22,822 bases of DNA from an uncultured Clostridia bacterium (GTDB taxonomy: Bacteria; Bacillota; Clostridia; Oscillospirales; CAG-272), in NCBI GenBank assembly GCA_946615525.1, contig CAMOHW010000001.1, positions 1-22,822 of the forward strand, written 5' to 3'. A model generated the notes under the pieces. The model saw only the letters and a program-made list of their open reading frames with translations, was not told the DNA's origin and did no database searches. Below are positions 1 through 7,664 of the stretch, piece after piece (the stretch's first letter is position 1; every line of letters starts with the position of its first letter). The position numbers and the translations under genes were made by a program.

Positions 1-456
1 TATCGTTTGGAGGCACTTTCGGGAGGAAGCGAGGGAATACAGGCAAGCGACGATAACCGGATCTTGTTCTACCACCTATCCATTGAGGCGTTTTTGGATC
101 ACCCGATTTTCGGCGCCATGATGACAGGAGGATACGTTGGCGGAGGGCATTCGTTCATTTTGGATTTTTTGGCCTACTACGGTATGGTCGGCGGCATTTT
201 GCTGATCGCAATGTATCGAATCATTTATGTTAAGTTTTATAAACCGTTTGAGCATATAGAAGGGTACGGATTTATTTTCTGGATGTTCGTTCAAACGGTG
301 ATTTTGTCAACTGTCAATACGGGAATGTGGATCAATGTGCTCGCTTGGTTCCTGCCGCTTTTGATTTTGGAAATTTCGCAAATGAGAGTTAAGAAATTCA
401 AACTTCAACGCGACCTGAAAAAAGCCGCGGAGGAAAGGAGAATACGCGTGAAATGA
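1..456 (+). CDS. wzy: Wzy/O-antigen polymerase-like membrane protein, C-terminal part (5' end outside window)
   Basis: The reading frame is open from the first base, so this is the last 151 residues of a longer protein whose start lies upstream. The visible part has two strongly hydrophobic stretches: one beginning HSFILDFLAYYGMVGGILL and one around FIFWMFVQTVIL to WINVLAWFLPLLILEI. The tail is short, basic and presumably cytoplasmic. A G-G-H-S/N-x-x-L-D segment followed by YYGxxGG and a final pair of helices is typical of the O-antigen polymerase/ligase family, which joins lipid-linked repeat units on the outer face of the membrane. Its stop overlaps the next start (ATGA), so it is translationally coupled to the glycosyltransferases. 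The Wzy assignment is inferred from the C-terminal end and context; a ligase-type relative or another polytopic export protein is possible. Confidence 0.7.
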   Translation, partial: YRLEALSGGSEGIQASDDNRILFYHLSIEAFLDHPIFGAMMTGGYVGGGHSFILDFLAYYGMVGGILLIAMYRIIYVKFYKPFEHIEGYGFIFWMFVQTVILSTVNTGMWINVLAWFLPLLILEISQMRVKKFKLQRDLKKAAEERRIRVK

Positions 457-1721
457 AAATCCTTTGGGTCGTCAATTCGGTTCTGAATGATTTGAGTCAG
501 GCATTGTTCGGAAAATATTCCAACGGCGTTTGGATGGAAGCGCTCCTTTCGGAGTTCCGGGGCAAAGAGGATTACCGGATCGTGGTGGCGACTACCTTGC
601 CGCGGAGCGATACCTACCGGCTGGAAAAGGGAAATGTTACCTATTACGCTTTGCCGGATACTTACCCTCTGTTCTACAACGAGGAAAAACCGCAAAACAT
701 TCTGGCATGGAAGGCGTTGATCGAAACTGAACAACCGGATCTGATCCAGGTTTGGGGTACCGAATTTACTCATGGACTTTGCGCCTTGCGTGCCGCCCCC
801 AATATTCCGTCGGTCGTTTATATGCAGGGGGTCCTGCGATCCATTGCGGAAAACTACCGTTCGGGTATTTCCAAACGGGATTTGAAAAAGACGGTCACTT
901 TGCGCGATATTTTGCGCAAGGACAGCATTTTGCAGCAGGAGGCAAAGTTTTTTGCCGGAGCCAAAAAGGAAGCCGAAATGCTGCGGCTTTCCGGTTCCAT
1001 CATCAGCGAGAATGAGTGGTGCAACAACACCATTCGGGCAATCGTTCCGGATATTCGCGTCTATCATTGCCCGCTCAGCATCAACAAGGTGTTCTCGCAA
1101 TATCATTGGGATGTCAATGCGATCGAACGGCATTCCATCATTTGTACGGCGTCCGGCTATATTCTCAAAGGATTGCACATCCTCTTGGAAGCCGTTGCAA
1201 AACTCAAACCGAGGTATCCGGATATCAAGCTCTATGTACCGGGCAAAAAAATGGTCGCCGACCGTGGCCCCAAGCCCTGGCTCCGCAAAGACGGATATAC
1301 CAAATACATTGAACAACTGATCCGCAGAGAAGGCCTTGCGGAAAACATTGTCTGGCTTGGCAATGTTCCGCAGGAAAAACTCGCCGCCGAATATGCCGCG
1401 CGGCAGGTGTTTGTTATGCCTTCCTCGATGGAGAACCATTCCAGCTCGCTCAAAGAGGCAATGATCGTTGGAATGCCCTGCGTCGCCTCGGCGGTTGGAG
1501 GCATTCCCGAATATGTGCGGGATGGCGAAAGCGGGTTTCTTTATCCCTTTGATGATGTTTGCGCGTTGGCGGATCGCATCCAAACGATTTTTGAGGATGA
1601 CGATTTGGCAACCCGAATGGGGATTGCGGCGCGCAAGGATATGACGGCGCTGCACGGCGGTAAGCAACTGTTTGAACGGATCACTCAGATTTACAGCGAT
1701 CTTGCGGGAGGAAACAAGTGA
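453..1721 (+). CDS. Glycosyltransferase, GT4 family (GT-B fold)
   Basis: A 422-residue glycosyltransferase expected to add a sugar from a nucleotide donor to the lipid-linked oligosaccharide at the inner membrane face. The C-terminal donor-binding domain is clear: residues 320-360 contain PSSMENHSSSLKEAM, with the EX7E pair at E327 and E335, then GMPCVAS, VGGIPEYV and DGESGFLYP. The N-terminal half begins MKILWVVNSVLND, a first beta strand typical of the fold, and carries an acceptor-domain segment WGTEFTHGLCALRA near 101-114. Length is normal for GT4. The start overlaps the upstream stop by 4 bp and is preceded by aggaaaggag. Donor and acceptor cannot be read from sequence. Confidence 0.9.
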   Translation: MKILWVVNSVLNDLSQALFGKYSNGVWMEALLSEFRGKEDYRIVVATTLPRSDTYRLEKGNVTYYALPDTYPLFYNEEKPQNILAWKALIETEQPDLIQVWGTEFTHGLCALRAAPNIPSVVYMQGVLRSIAENYRSGISKRDLKKTVTLRDILRKDSILQQEAKFFAGAKKEAEMLRLSGSIISENEWCNNTIRAIVPDIRVYHCPLSINKVFSQYHWDVNAIERHSIICTASGYILKGLHILLEAVAKLKPRYPDIKLYVPGKKMVADRGPKPWLRKDGYTKYIEQLIRREGLAENIVWLGNVPQEKLAAEYAARQVFVMPSSMENHSSSLKEAMIVGMPCVASAVGGIPEYVRDGESGFLYPFDDVCALADRIQTIFEDDDLATRMGIAARKDMTALHGGKQLFERITQIYSDLAGGNK

Positions 1722-2848
1722 TCACCTTTTTTTCCAACTTTTTCAACGACCATCAACTTGCACTTTGCGAAGCGTTTTACAAACAAACAGGCGGCGAGTT
1801 TCGCTTTGTAGAAACGCAGCCCATCTCCGAGGATCGCCTGAAACTCGGGTTTGAAGATAAAAGTGAACGGTATCCGTTCATTGTCAAAACGCACCGGAGC
1901 GCCGAGGAAAAAGCCGAGGCCATGCGCCTGGGGTTGGAGAGCGATGTAGTCATTATCGGGGACGCGCCCGACTGCTATATTGAGGAACGTTTGAAAGAGA
2001 ACAAACTGACCTTCCGCTATTGGGAACGTTTTTTCAAACAGGGAAGATGGCGAATCCTGGATCCTCGCGTTTTCCGCGCCCGGTATTTGCAGGATATACG
2101 CTACTGCAAAAAAAATTTGCGTATGCTCTGCGCCAGCGCCTATACCGCGCCGGATTGCCGGTTCATTCGCGCCTATCCGAACAAAACCTACCGTTGGGGG
2201 TATTTTCCGGCGGTCAAGCGTTACGAGTCCATTGATGCCGTTATTGCAAAGAAAGAGCCGAATACACTTCTTTGGGCGGGTAGATTTCTTGATTGGAAGC
2301 ACCCCGAAGCGGCGATCAAACTTGCCATGCGCCTGAAAAAGGAATACTACAATTTTTCGCTTTCCATGATCGGCGGCGGTATGGAAGAAGAAAAAATCAA
2401 AACAATGATCGTGCAGAACAATCTTTCCGACCGTGTTCATCTTTTGGGTACTATGACGCCTGAGGAAGTCCGCCGGCACATGGAAGAGTCGCAAATTTTT
2501 TTGTTCACTTCCGACTGCAACGAGGGTTGGGGAGCGGTGCTCAACGAGTCCATGAACAGCGGCTGCGCGGTTGTTGCAAGCCATGCCATCGGCTCGGCGC
2601 CTTACCTGATTCAAAATGGTAAAAACGGCATGACCTACAAAAGCGGCAACCACAAGGATCTCTACCGAAAGGTCAAATATTTGTTGGGCCACTCCGAACA
2701 GAGAGAGAAGATGGGCAAAGAGGCATACCGGACGCTTACCGAAGTTTGGAACGCCGACGTTGCCGTTACGCGCTTTTTATCGCTTGTGGAGGCGATCAAA
2801 CAAGGCAAGGACTCCCCCTTTGCGGAAGGTCCTTGCAGTAAGGATTGA
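1718..2848 (+). CDS. Glycosyltransferase, GT4 family (GT-B fold)
   Basis: A 376-residue retaining-type glycosyltransferase. The start is GTG, overlapping the previous TGA as GTGA and preceded by gggagg at good distance; no in-frame ATG lies close by. The donor half shows LLWAGRFLDWKHPE (185-197), SMIGGGMEEEKIK and TSDCNEGWGAVLNESM with the EX7E glutamates at E269 and E277, then SGCAVVASHAIGSAPYLI. The N-terminal half is divergent, as expected for the acceptor side. It lies directly behind another GT4, but the two proteins are not obviously close relatives, so they probably act at different steps. Sugar specificity is unknown. Confidence 0.9.
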   Translation: MITFFSNFFNDHQLALCEAFYKQTGGEFRFVETQPISEDRLKLGFEDKSERYPFIVKTHRSAEEKAEAMRLGLESDVVIIGDAPDCYIEERLKENKLTFRYWERFFKQGRWRILDPRVFRARYLQDIRYCKKNLRMLCASAYTAPDCRFIRAYPNKTYRWGYFPAVKRYESIDAVIAKKEPNTLLWAGRFLDWKHPEAAIKLAMRLKKEYYNFSLSMIGGGMEEEKIKTMIVQNNLSDRVHLLGTMTPEEVRRHMEESQIFLFTSDCNEGWGAVLNESMNSGCAVVASHAIGSAPYLIQNGKNGMTYKSGNHKDLYRKVKYLLGHSEQREKMGKEAYRTLTEVWNADVAVTRFLSLVEAIKQGKDSPFAEGPCSKD

Positions 2849-2851
2849 ATT

Positions 2852-3565
2852 ATGGCAATACCAAAGGTTTTACACTATTGTTGGTTTGGAAAAGGAGAAT
2901 TACCCAAAACCGCAAAACGGTGTATGAAAAGTTGGCAAAAGAAATTGCCGGATTTTGAAATTCGCCGTTGGGACGAGAGCAATTTCAATATTCAAATCAA
3001 CCGCTATGTCAAAGAAGCATACGAGGCAAAAAAGTTTATGTATGTTTCGGATTACGCCCGATTGCTGGCACTTTATAATGAGGGCGGACTCTATTTAGAC
3101 GTTGACTGCCGCGTCAAACAAGATTTTTCTCCGCTGTTGGCAATCAACCGGGCTTTCACCGGCTATGGAGGGGACAACTGCGAACTTGCCGCCTGCACGC
3201 TGGCATTTGAGGCGGGGCATCCGTTTTTGAAGGAATGCTTGGATTCTTACGAGGACGATCAATTTCTTAAAGAAGACGGATCCTATAACCAAGAATCAAT
3301 CAATATCCGCATGACCGAACTGTTAAAGCAACACGGTTTTGTTCCAAACGGGACTGAGCAAACCGTTTGCGGGATCCACATTTATCCCATGACCTATTTT
3401 TGCCCGTTGAGTATGTTGCCGGATACTGTGCCGGATTGTAAAAGCAGGAATACTTACAGCATGACGATTTGGGATTCCAAAGAACTCAAACGCGAGCGGA
3501 GTTTTCTCGTCCGGTTAGCTCACAAAACGGGGTTGAACAAACTCAAACGCAAATTATTTCACTGA
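2852..3565 (+). CDS. Glycosyltransferase, GT32 family (capsular polysaccharide type, DXD-containing)
   Basis: A 237-residue GT-A enzyme of the GT32 / Gly_transf_sug type. Family hallmarks are IPKVLHYCWFG at the N-terminus, CMKSWQKKLPDFEIRRWDESNF (split across residues 24-45), the YVSDYARLLALYNEGGLYLD core and the metal-binding DXD at D83-V-D85. Bacterial GT32 proteins of this size are common in capsule loci and transfer hexoses or N-acetylhexosamines; the exact sugar is not readable. The start follows a taagga ribosome binding site 3 bp after the upstream stop. It is clearly paralogous to the GT32 gene at 8812-9555. Confidence 0.9.
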   Translation: MAIPKVLHYCWFGKGELPKTAKRCMKSWQKKLPDFEIRRWDESNFNIQINRYVKEAYEAKKFMYVSDYARLLALYNEGGLYLDVDCRVKQDFSPLLAINRAFTGYGGDNCELAACTLAFEAGHPFLKECLDSYEDDQFLKEDGSYNQESINIRMTELLKQHGFVPNGTEQTVCGIHIYPMTYFCPLSMLPDTVPDCKSRNTYSMTIWDSKELKRERSFLVRLAHKTGLNKLKRKLFH

Positions 3566-3580
3566 AAAGAGGAATACAAG

Positions 3581-4600
3581 ATGGCAAAGCCCTTCTTCTC
3601 GCTTATCACCCCGGTCTATAACATTGAAAAATTGATTGCCGCCACCATCGAGTCGGCGCTTTCGCAGACCTTTGGCGATTGGGAAATGATCCTGGTGGAC
3701 GACGGTTCACCTGACAACGCCGGCGTCGTTTGCGACGAATATGCCGCAAAAGACGCGCGCATCCGCGTGGTGCACAAACAAAACGAGGGGCTTGCCGAAG
3801 CGCGGAACGTAGGTATTCGGGAGGCAACCGGCGAATACTTTCTGATTTTAGAAGGGAGTGACCTGTTCCCGGGCACCGGCGTCTTGGAGCGCATATACCA
3901 AACACTTTCCGAAAAGCAAGTGGATATTTACTTTGGAAAACTTCGCGACGTCATGGAGGGGAGCGGCGAAGTATTCGGTGAACAAAAGGATTATTGTGTC
4001 AACGGGTTTGTCAAAGGCGGCCCCGAACTGTTTATTACCCTTTATGACAACAACGATATTTTGGCGCTATCCTCTCCGGTCAACAAGCTTTTCCGCACCG
4101 CTTTCGTCAAAGAGAACGAGCTGTGGTTCTGCAAAGGCATTTACCATGACGACGATGAATGGTTGCCGCGCGCCATCTCCCTTTCCGGTAGCGCGTATTT
4201 TACAAACGAGATCATCTATGATGCAATGACCTGGGACGGTTGCCTGGGTAAAGCGGCAAGCGATAAGAGCTTGGCCAAAAAGGCGGTGGACAAAATGTTC
4301 ATTGCCAATCGTTGCATTACCGATATCAACCGTAGGTTCCCGGCAGGAGAGAGTGCGTTCCTGCAAAAATATACCGAATATTATGTGCGGATGTTTTTGG
4401 AGGGCGTTTGTGCTTTGAACACGGTCAAGGCCCCCGCCTGTCTGGAGTCCATTCAGAAGAGCATTCACGAAAATGCCGGCGTTTTTGCCGAGATGAAGCA
4501 TTGCGAAAGCAAAAATTTGCACCTTTTGGGCATTGTGAAAAAAATCTGCGGACTTAAAATCGCCACCAAAATGATTTTGAAGAGGTATGCAAAAGCATGA
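3581..4600 (+). CDS. Glycosyltransferase, GT2 family, with altered DXD motif
   Basis: A 339-residue GT2-type protein. The N-terminal nucleotide-binding part is intact: FFSLITPVYNIEK, the VDDGSPDN motif at 39-46, and NEGLAEARNVGI near 68-79. Where relatives have FxDSDD, this protein has LILEGSDLF, so alignment puts E91 and S93 in place of the two metal-binding aspartates, while D94 is kept. A later acidic motif, HDDDEWLPRA, corresponds to the usual ED-type catalytic region and is present. The reading frame is otherwise healthy and ends in an ATGA overlap with the next gene. It may be an active enzyme with unusual metal binding, a protein that binds sugar nucleotide without catalysis, or an accessory subunit. 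Confidence 0.85.
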   Translation: MAKPFFSLITPVYNIEKLIAATIESALSQTFGDWEMILVDDGSPDNAGVVCDEYAAKDARIRVVHKQNEGLAEARNVGIREATGEYFLILEGSDLFPGTGVLERIYQTLSEKQVDIYFGKLRDVMEGSGEVFGEQKDYCVNGFVKGGPELFITLYDNNDILALSSPVNKLFRTAFVKENELWFCKGIYHDDDEWLPRAISLSGSAYFTNEIIYDAMTWDGCLGKAASDKSLAKKAVDKMFIANRCITDINRRFPAGESAFLQKYTEYYVRMFLEGVCALNTVKAPACLESIQKSIHENAGVFAEMKHCESKNLHLLGIVKKICGLKIATKMILKRYAKA

Positions 4601-5562
4601 AACACGCCGCATTGATTATGGCGCATAAGAACAAGAAACAACTCATTCGCTTGATCCGGGCGGTCAGTTCTGATGAGATCGACATCTTTGTTCATCTTGA
4701 CCGGAAGTGGAAACTGAGCAGGGAGGAACTTGCCGAAATCGAATGCTCCGCTCCGCGCGTCCTTCTTCTCAAAAAACGCATTCACGGCGTTTTGGATCAT
4801 TTTTCACTTCCGCAAATCGAATGGAACATGATCCGGGCGGCGGTCGCACACGAGAAAAAGACCGGCATCCGGTATGGTTACTTTGTTTTGTTGAGCGGTC
4901 AGGATTACCCCATTAAGAGTCAGAGGTATATTCAAAACTTTTTAGACGCACAGTATCCGAAACCGCTGATCGATTACGATCCTGCAGTGGTTGGAAATTG
5001 GGTTTGGGGAAAATACCAACTCACGCGTTGGAACAACCGGATCGATGAGATCCGAAAAAACAGAAAGAAAGGGCTTTTGCGCAGCTTTTTGGTCGCGCTT
5101 TGCCTGGTTGCCTATCGGATCGAGAAATTTTTCTGCGGAGTTCCGTGGGAAAAATTACAAAAAAGCAACTTCAAGATCTACGGCGGCTCGCAATGGTGGA
5201 TCTTACCGCACGAGGTTATTGACTTTGTGCAATTACAGTTCCGGAAGAACAAAAAAGTCATCCGGCAACTCAAACGATCCTGGACGCCGGACGAAACTTT
5301 TTTCCAAACACTTGCCATGAACTCCGAGCAGGCAAAGTTAATGATGGAAAATGATTCGATTTTTGACGCAAACAGTCAAAAATCCATGACCTATTGCAAT
5401 TTTATTACACCTACAAAAGGATTTCGCGGGCATCCGCACATCATTACGATGGAGGATTATGACCGCATCATGGCAAAGAAAGCGCTCTTTGCCAGAAAAT
5501 TTGACCAAAGCAAGGATCGAGAAGTATTGGATAAAATTGACCAAAAACGAAACGCACTTTGA
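4597..5562 (+). CDS. Beta-1,6-N-acetylglucosaminyltransferase/xylosyltransferase-like GT14 (Branch family)
   Basis: A 321-residue protein of the core-2/I-branching enzyme family (Branch, GT14). Matching features are KHAALIMAHKN at the N-terminus, DIFVHLDRKW (29-38), YFVLLSGQDYPIKS (95-108), the GGSQWWILPHEV block (196-207) and WTPDETFFQTL (229-239), whose glutamate E233 is the likely catalytic base. Bacterial members in polysaccharide loci usually transfer GlcNAc, xylose or a related sugar and often create branches. It begins with an ATGA overlap on the preceding GT2 gene, so the two are coupled. The family call is firm; the transferred sugar is not known. Confidence 0.88.
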   Translation: MKHAALIMAHKNKKQLIRLIRAVSSDEIDIFVHLDRKWKLSREELAEIECSAPRVLLLKKRIHGVLDHFSLPQIEWNMIRAAVAHEKKTGIRYGYFVLLSGQDYPIKSQRYIQNFLDAQYPKPLIDYDPAVVGNWVWGKYQLTRWNNRIDEIRKNRKKGLLRSFLVALCLVAYRIEKFFCGVPWEKLQKSNFKIYGGSQWWILPHEVIDFVQLQFRKNKKVIRQLKRSWTPDETFFQTLAMNSEQAKLMMENDSIFDANSQKSMTYCNFITPTKGFRGHPHIITMEDYDRIMAKKALFARKFDQSKDREVLDKIDQKRNAL

Positions 5563-5583
5563 TTTTTCGGGAGAGCGATTTTT

Positions 5584-6507
5584 ATGAAACTGATAAAAGA
5601 TGCACTGACGATTATCGTTTGCTCATGCGATCGTTATGACGATCTTTGGTATCCCTATTTTGAAATTTTCAAAAACCAGTGGAAGAACTGCAAATACCCC
5701 ATCGTCCTCAATACCGAGTCCAAAACCTACGCGCATGAGGGATTGAAAATCAAATGTCTCAATCTTTACAAAGAGGGAGAGCAGGTCCCGTGGTCCGACC
5801 GCATGATCGAAACGCTCAAGCATATTGACACCGAGTATGTCCTCATCACTCTGGATGATCACTTCTTGATCTCGCCGGTGGACAATGCAAAATTTGAGGA
5901 AGCGTTTGACATTATCAAAAAGCATAAACGCATCAGCGCGCTCTCCTTTATTGCTTTCGTGCCGGCAGACAAAAAGACCAAATGGCATGGCAATTTCGGA
6001 CTTTGGAAAATGAACGAGTTCTTCCGCATCAATCTGGATACGGCAATATGGCGCAAAAAAGCGTTGGAACGCAATCTGCGCAAAGGGGAGGATGCTTGGG
6101 AATTTGAAACAAAGGGCACCGAGCGCGCTCTTTGGGATTTTACCGAATACTACCGCTATAAACAAAACGCCGAGCCAATTCTGGATATCTCCTTCCATCT
6201 GCGGCGGGGGTATGGGCTGATCCGCGGCAAATGGTGTTGGCACAACCCCGAACTGTTCAAACAGTTCAATATTCCTATGGATTTTTCCATTCGCGGATAC
6301 ATGGACTATGACGAATGTATCGGCTACGTAGAGAACGAAAACGGAACGAATGCCGAATTCAATAAAACCGTTTTGCATAAGGGAAACCGTTTTAAAGCGT
6401 TTTTCGTGCAGGCAAAGCGGCGCATACCGGCAAAGGTTAAGATATTCCTTTCCAAAATCAAGCAATTTTTCTTGCGGATCGGCAAGAAAAAGGAGAAGAA
6501 AACATGA
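5584..6507 (+). CDS. Putative glycosyltransferase, family not assigned
   Basis: A 307-residue soluble protein that I do not place in a named family with certainty. It starts with ALTIIVCSCDRYDDLWYPYFE, like a GT-A nucleotide-binding first strand. It then has WSDRMIETLKHIDTEYVL followed by ITLDDHFL (88-95), where the LDD triplet sits at the place of a DXD-like metal motif after a hydrophobic strand. Aromatic-rich segments later (RINLDTAIWRKKAL, FHLRRGYGLIRGKWCWHNPE) resemble acceptor or donor pocket regions of polysaccharide transferases. The tail is very basic (KKKEKKT) and could contact membrane. It is preceded by gggagag, follows the GT14 gene by 21 bp and overlaps the next GT2 by ATGA, so its role in glycan assembly is likely by context. 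Confidence 0.65.
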   Translation: MKLIKDALTIIVCSCDRYDDLWYPYFEIFKNQWKNCKYPIVLNTESKTYAHEGLKIKCLNLYKEGEQVPWSDRMIETLKHIDTEYVLITLDDHFLISPVDNAKFEEAFDIIKKHKRISALSFIAFVPADKKTKWHGNFGLWKMNEFFRINLDTAIWRKKALERNLRKGEDAWEFETKGTERALWDFTEYYRYKQNAEPILDISFHLRRGYGLIRGKWCWHNPELFKQFNIPMDFSIRGYMDYDECIGYVENENGTNAEFNKTVLHKGNRFKAFFVQAKRRIPAKVKIFLSKIKQFFLRIGKKKEKKT

Positions 6508-7535
6508 AGATTTCAGTTATCGTTCCCGTTTATAATACGGAAAAATATCTGAATAGATGTATTGAAAGCATTTTGGTGCAAACTTTCTCGGATTTGGAAT
6601 TGCTCTTGATCGACGACGGTTCTACCGACCGCTCCGGAGAGATTTGTGACGCCTATGCGGCAAAGGACGCTCGGGTCAAGGTTTTTCACAAAGAAAACGG
6701 TGGGGTTTCGCGGGCGCGCAACCTCGGAATTGAGAATGCAAAGGGAGAATATCTGTCCTTTATTGACAGCGACGACTCTATTCGCCCGGAAATGTATGAA
6801 ACGCTGTTGAATATTGCCAACAGACATCAGCTGGATTTGATCAGCTCGGATATTGAGCTGAATGGCAAAAAACTGGCAAACCACGTTCCTACCGACCGCG
6901 TGATCGAACAGCCTGAAATTCACGATACCGTTTTGCCGTACTTTTCCTTTTCGGGTACAGTGGGCACCGGGGCCTATACCACGATGCTCATCAAGCGGAG
7001 TGTATTGATGGAAAACAACATTCGGTTTTATGAGGATTTTTCCTTTCAGGAGGATCTGATGTTTGTCATTCGCGTTTACGCGAATATTTCCTCCATGTAT
7101 TATCTTCCAAAAACCTTTTACGAATATACTACCCACCCTGGTGGATTATACACGGCATATCGTAAAGGGGACGGAGAAAACCTTATCAAAGCGCGCAAGA
7201 TCATTTTAGGGTTTGTGGAACAATACGAAATCCCGATCGATTGGGCGAAATTCGATAACGCATATCTCTATAATATCAGCTGGTTTATTTTCCGCACATT
7301 GCGTTTGAAAGAAAAGAAAGAGAGAGAACGGTTGATCGATTCTGTTTTGTTGGCCGATGAAACGGTTGCCGTTTGCAAGCGGCTGGCAGAAACCGCTGCC
7401 AGTTTTGATCGCCGTATTGCAAGGGCAATCGCACAAAAAAAGATCAGAAAAGCAATTTTCCTCATCAAATTTGTTCATTCGGGTAAAGCCGCCAAACTGC
7501 AAAAAATTATAGGGAAATTGAAAGGGAAACGATAA
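6504..7535 (+). CDS. Glycosyltransferase, GT2 family
   Basis: A 343-residue inverting GT-A enzyme. The standard motifs are complete: ISVIVPVYNTEKYL at the N-terminus, LIDDGSTDRSGEICDAYA (35-52), GGVSRARNLGIENAKGEY (66-83) and FIDSDDS with D88-S-D90 as the metal-binding motif. A later QEDLMFVIRVY supplies the ED catalytic-base region. The C-terminal 100 residues are helical and basic, as usual for family members in capsule loci. It is coupled to the preceding gene by ATGA. Only 4 bp separate its stop from the GT8 relic start, so the relic was probably the next gene of the operon. Substrate unknown. Confidence 0.92.
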   Translation: MKISVIVPVYNTEKYLNRCIESILVQTFSDLELLLIDDGSTDRSGEICDAYAAKDARVKVFHKENGGVSRARNLGIENAKGEYLSFIDSDDSIRPEMYETLLNIANRHQLDLISSDIELNGKKLANHVPTDRVIEQPEIHDTVLPYFSFSGTVGTGAYTTMLIKRSVLMENNIRFYEDFSFQEDLMFVIRVYANISSMYYLPKTFYEYTTHPGGLYTAYRKGDGENLIKARKIILGFVEQYEIPIDWAKFDNAYLYNISWFIFRTLRLKEKKERERLIDSVLLADETVAVCKRLAETAASFDRRIARAIAQKKIRKAIFLIKFVHSGKAAKLQKIIGKLKGKR

Positions 7536-7539
7536 GAGA

Positions 7540-7664
7540 ATGGATATTTGCTATGTGACGGATGACAGATATTTCCGACATATGACGGTAGCGTTGACTT
7601 GATGAAAAAAGAACACAGGCTTTTTGAAAGGATGAAACTGATTTCGGAGAGGTATCGGAGATGA
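7540..7664 (+). pseudogene. Remnant of a GT8-family glycosyltransferase gene (both ends kept, middle lost)
   Basis: The 125-bp space holds two short reading frames. Frame A (7540-7602) starts 4 bp after the preceding stop and encodes MDICYVTDDRYFRHMTVAL then stops; this matches the characteristic GT8 N-terminus (ICYVTDDxYxxxMxVS). Frame B (7602-7664) encodes a basic, helical piece containing FERMKLISERY and stops in an ATGA overlap with the next gene, exactly as a native C-terminus in this operon would. The frames differ in phase. The simplest reading is that a full GT8 gene once sat here and lost its centre by deletion, leaving both junctions intact. The N-terminal match is direct family recognition; the C-terminal assignment and the deletion are inference. 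Confidence 0.6.

Noticed and set aside
405..2692. Long open frames on the minus strand opposite the two first GT4 genes (about 420 and 330 codons)
   Set aside because: They lie exactly opposite strong GT4 genes with intact motifs, have no recognisable domain of their own and would conflict with the coupled + strand layout. They are by-products of codon usage in the real genes.
7536..7660. The 125-bp gap as an internal promoter region
   Set aside because: It is better explained by the two short coding remnants of a GT8 gene, and no clear promoter boxes were found.
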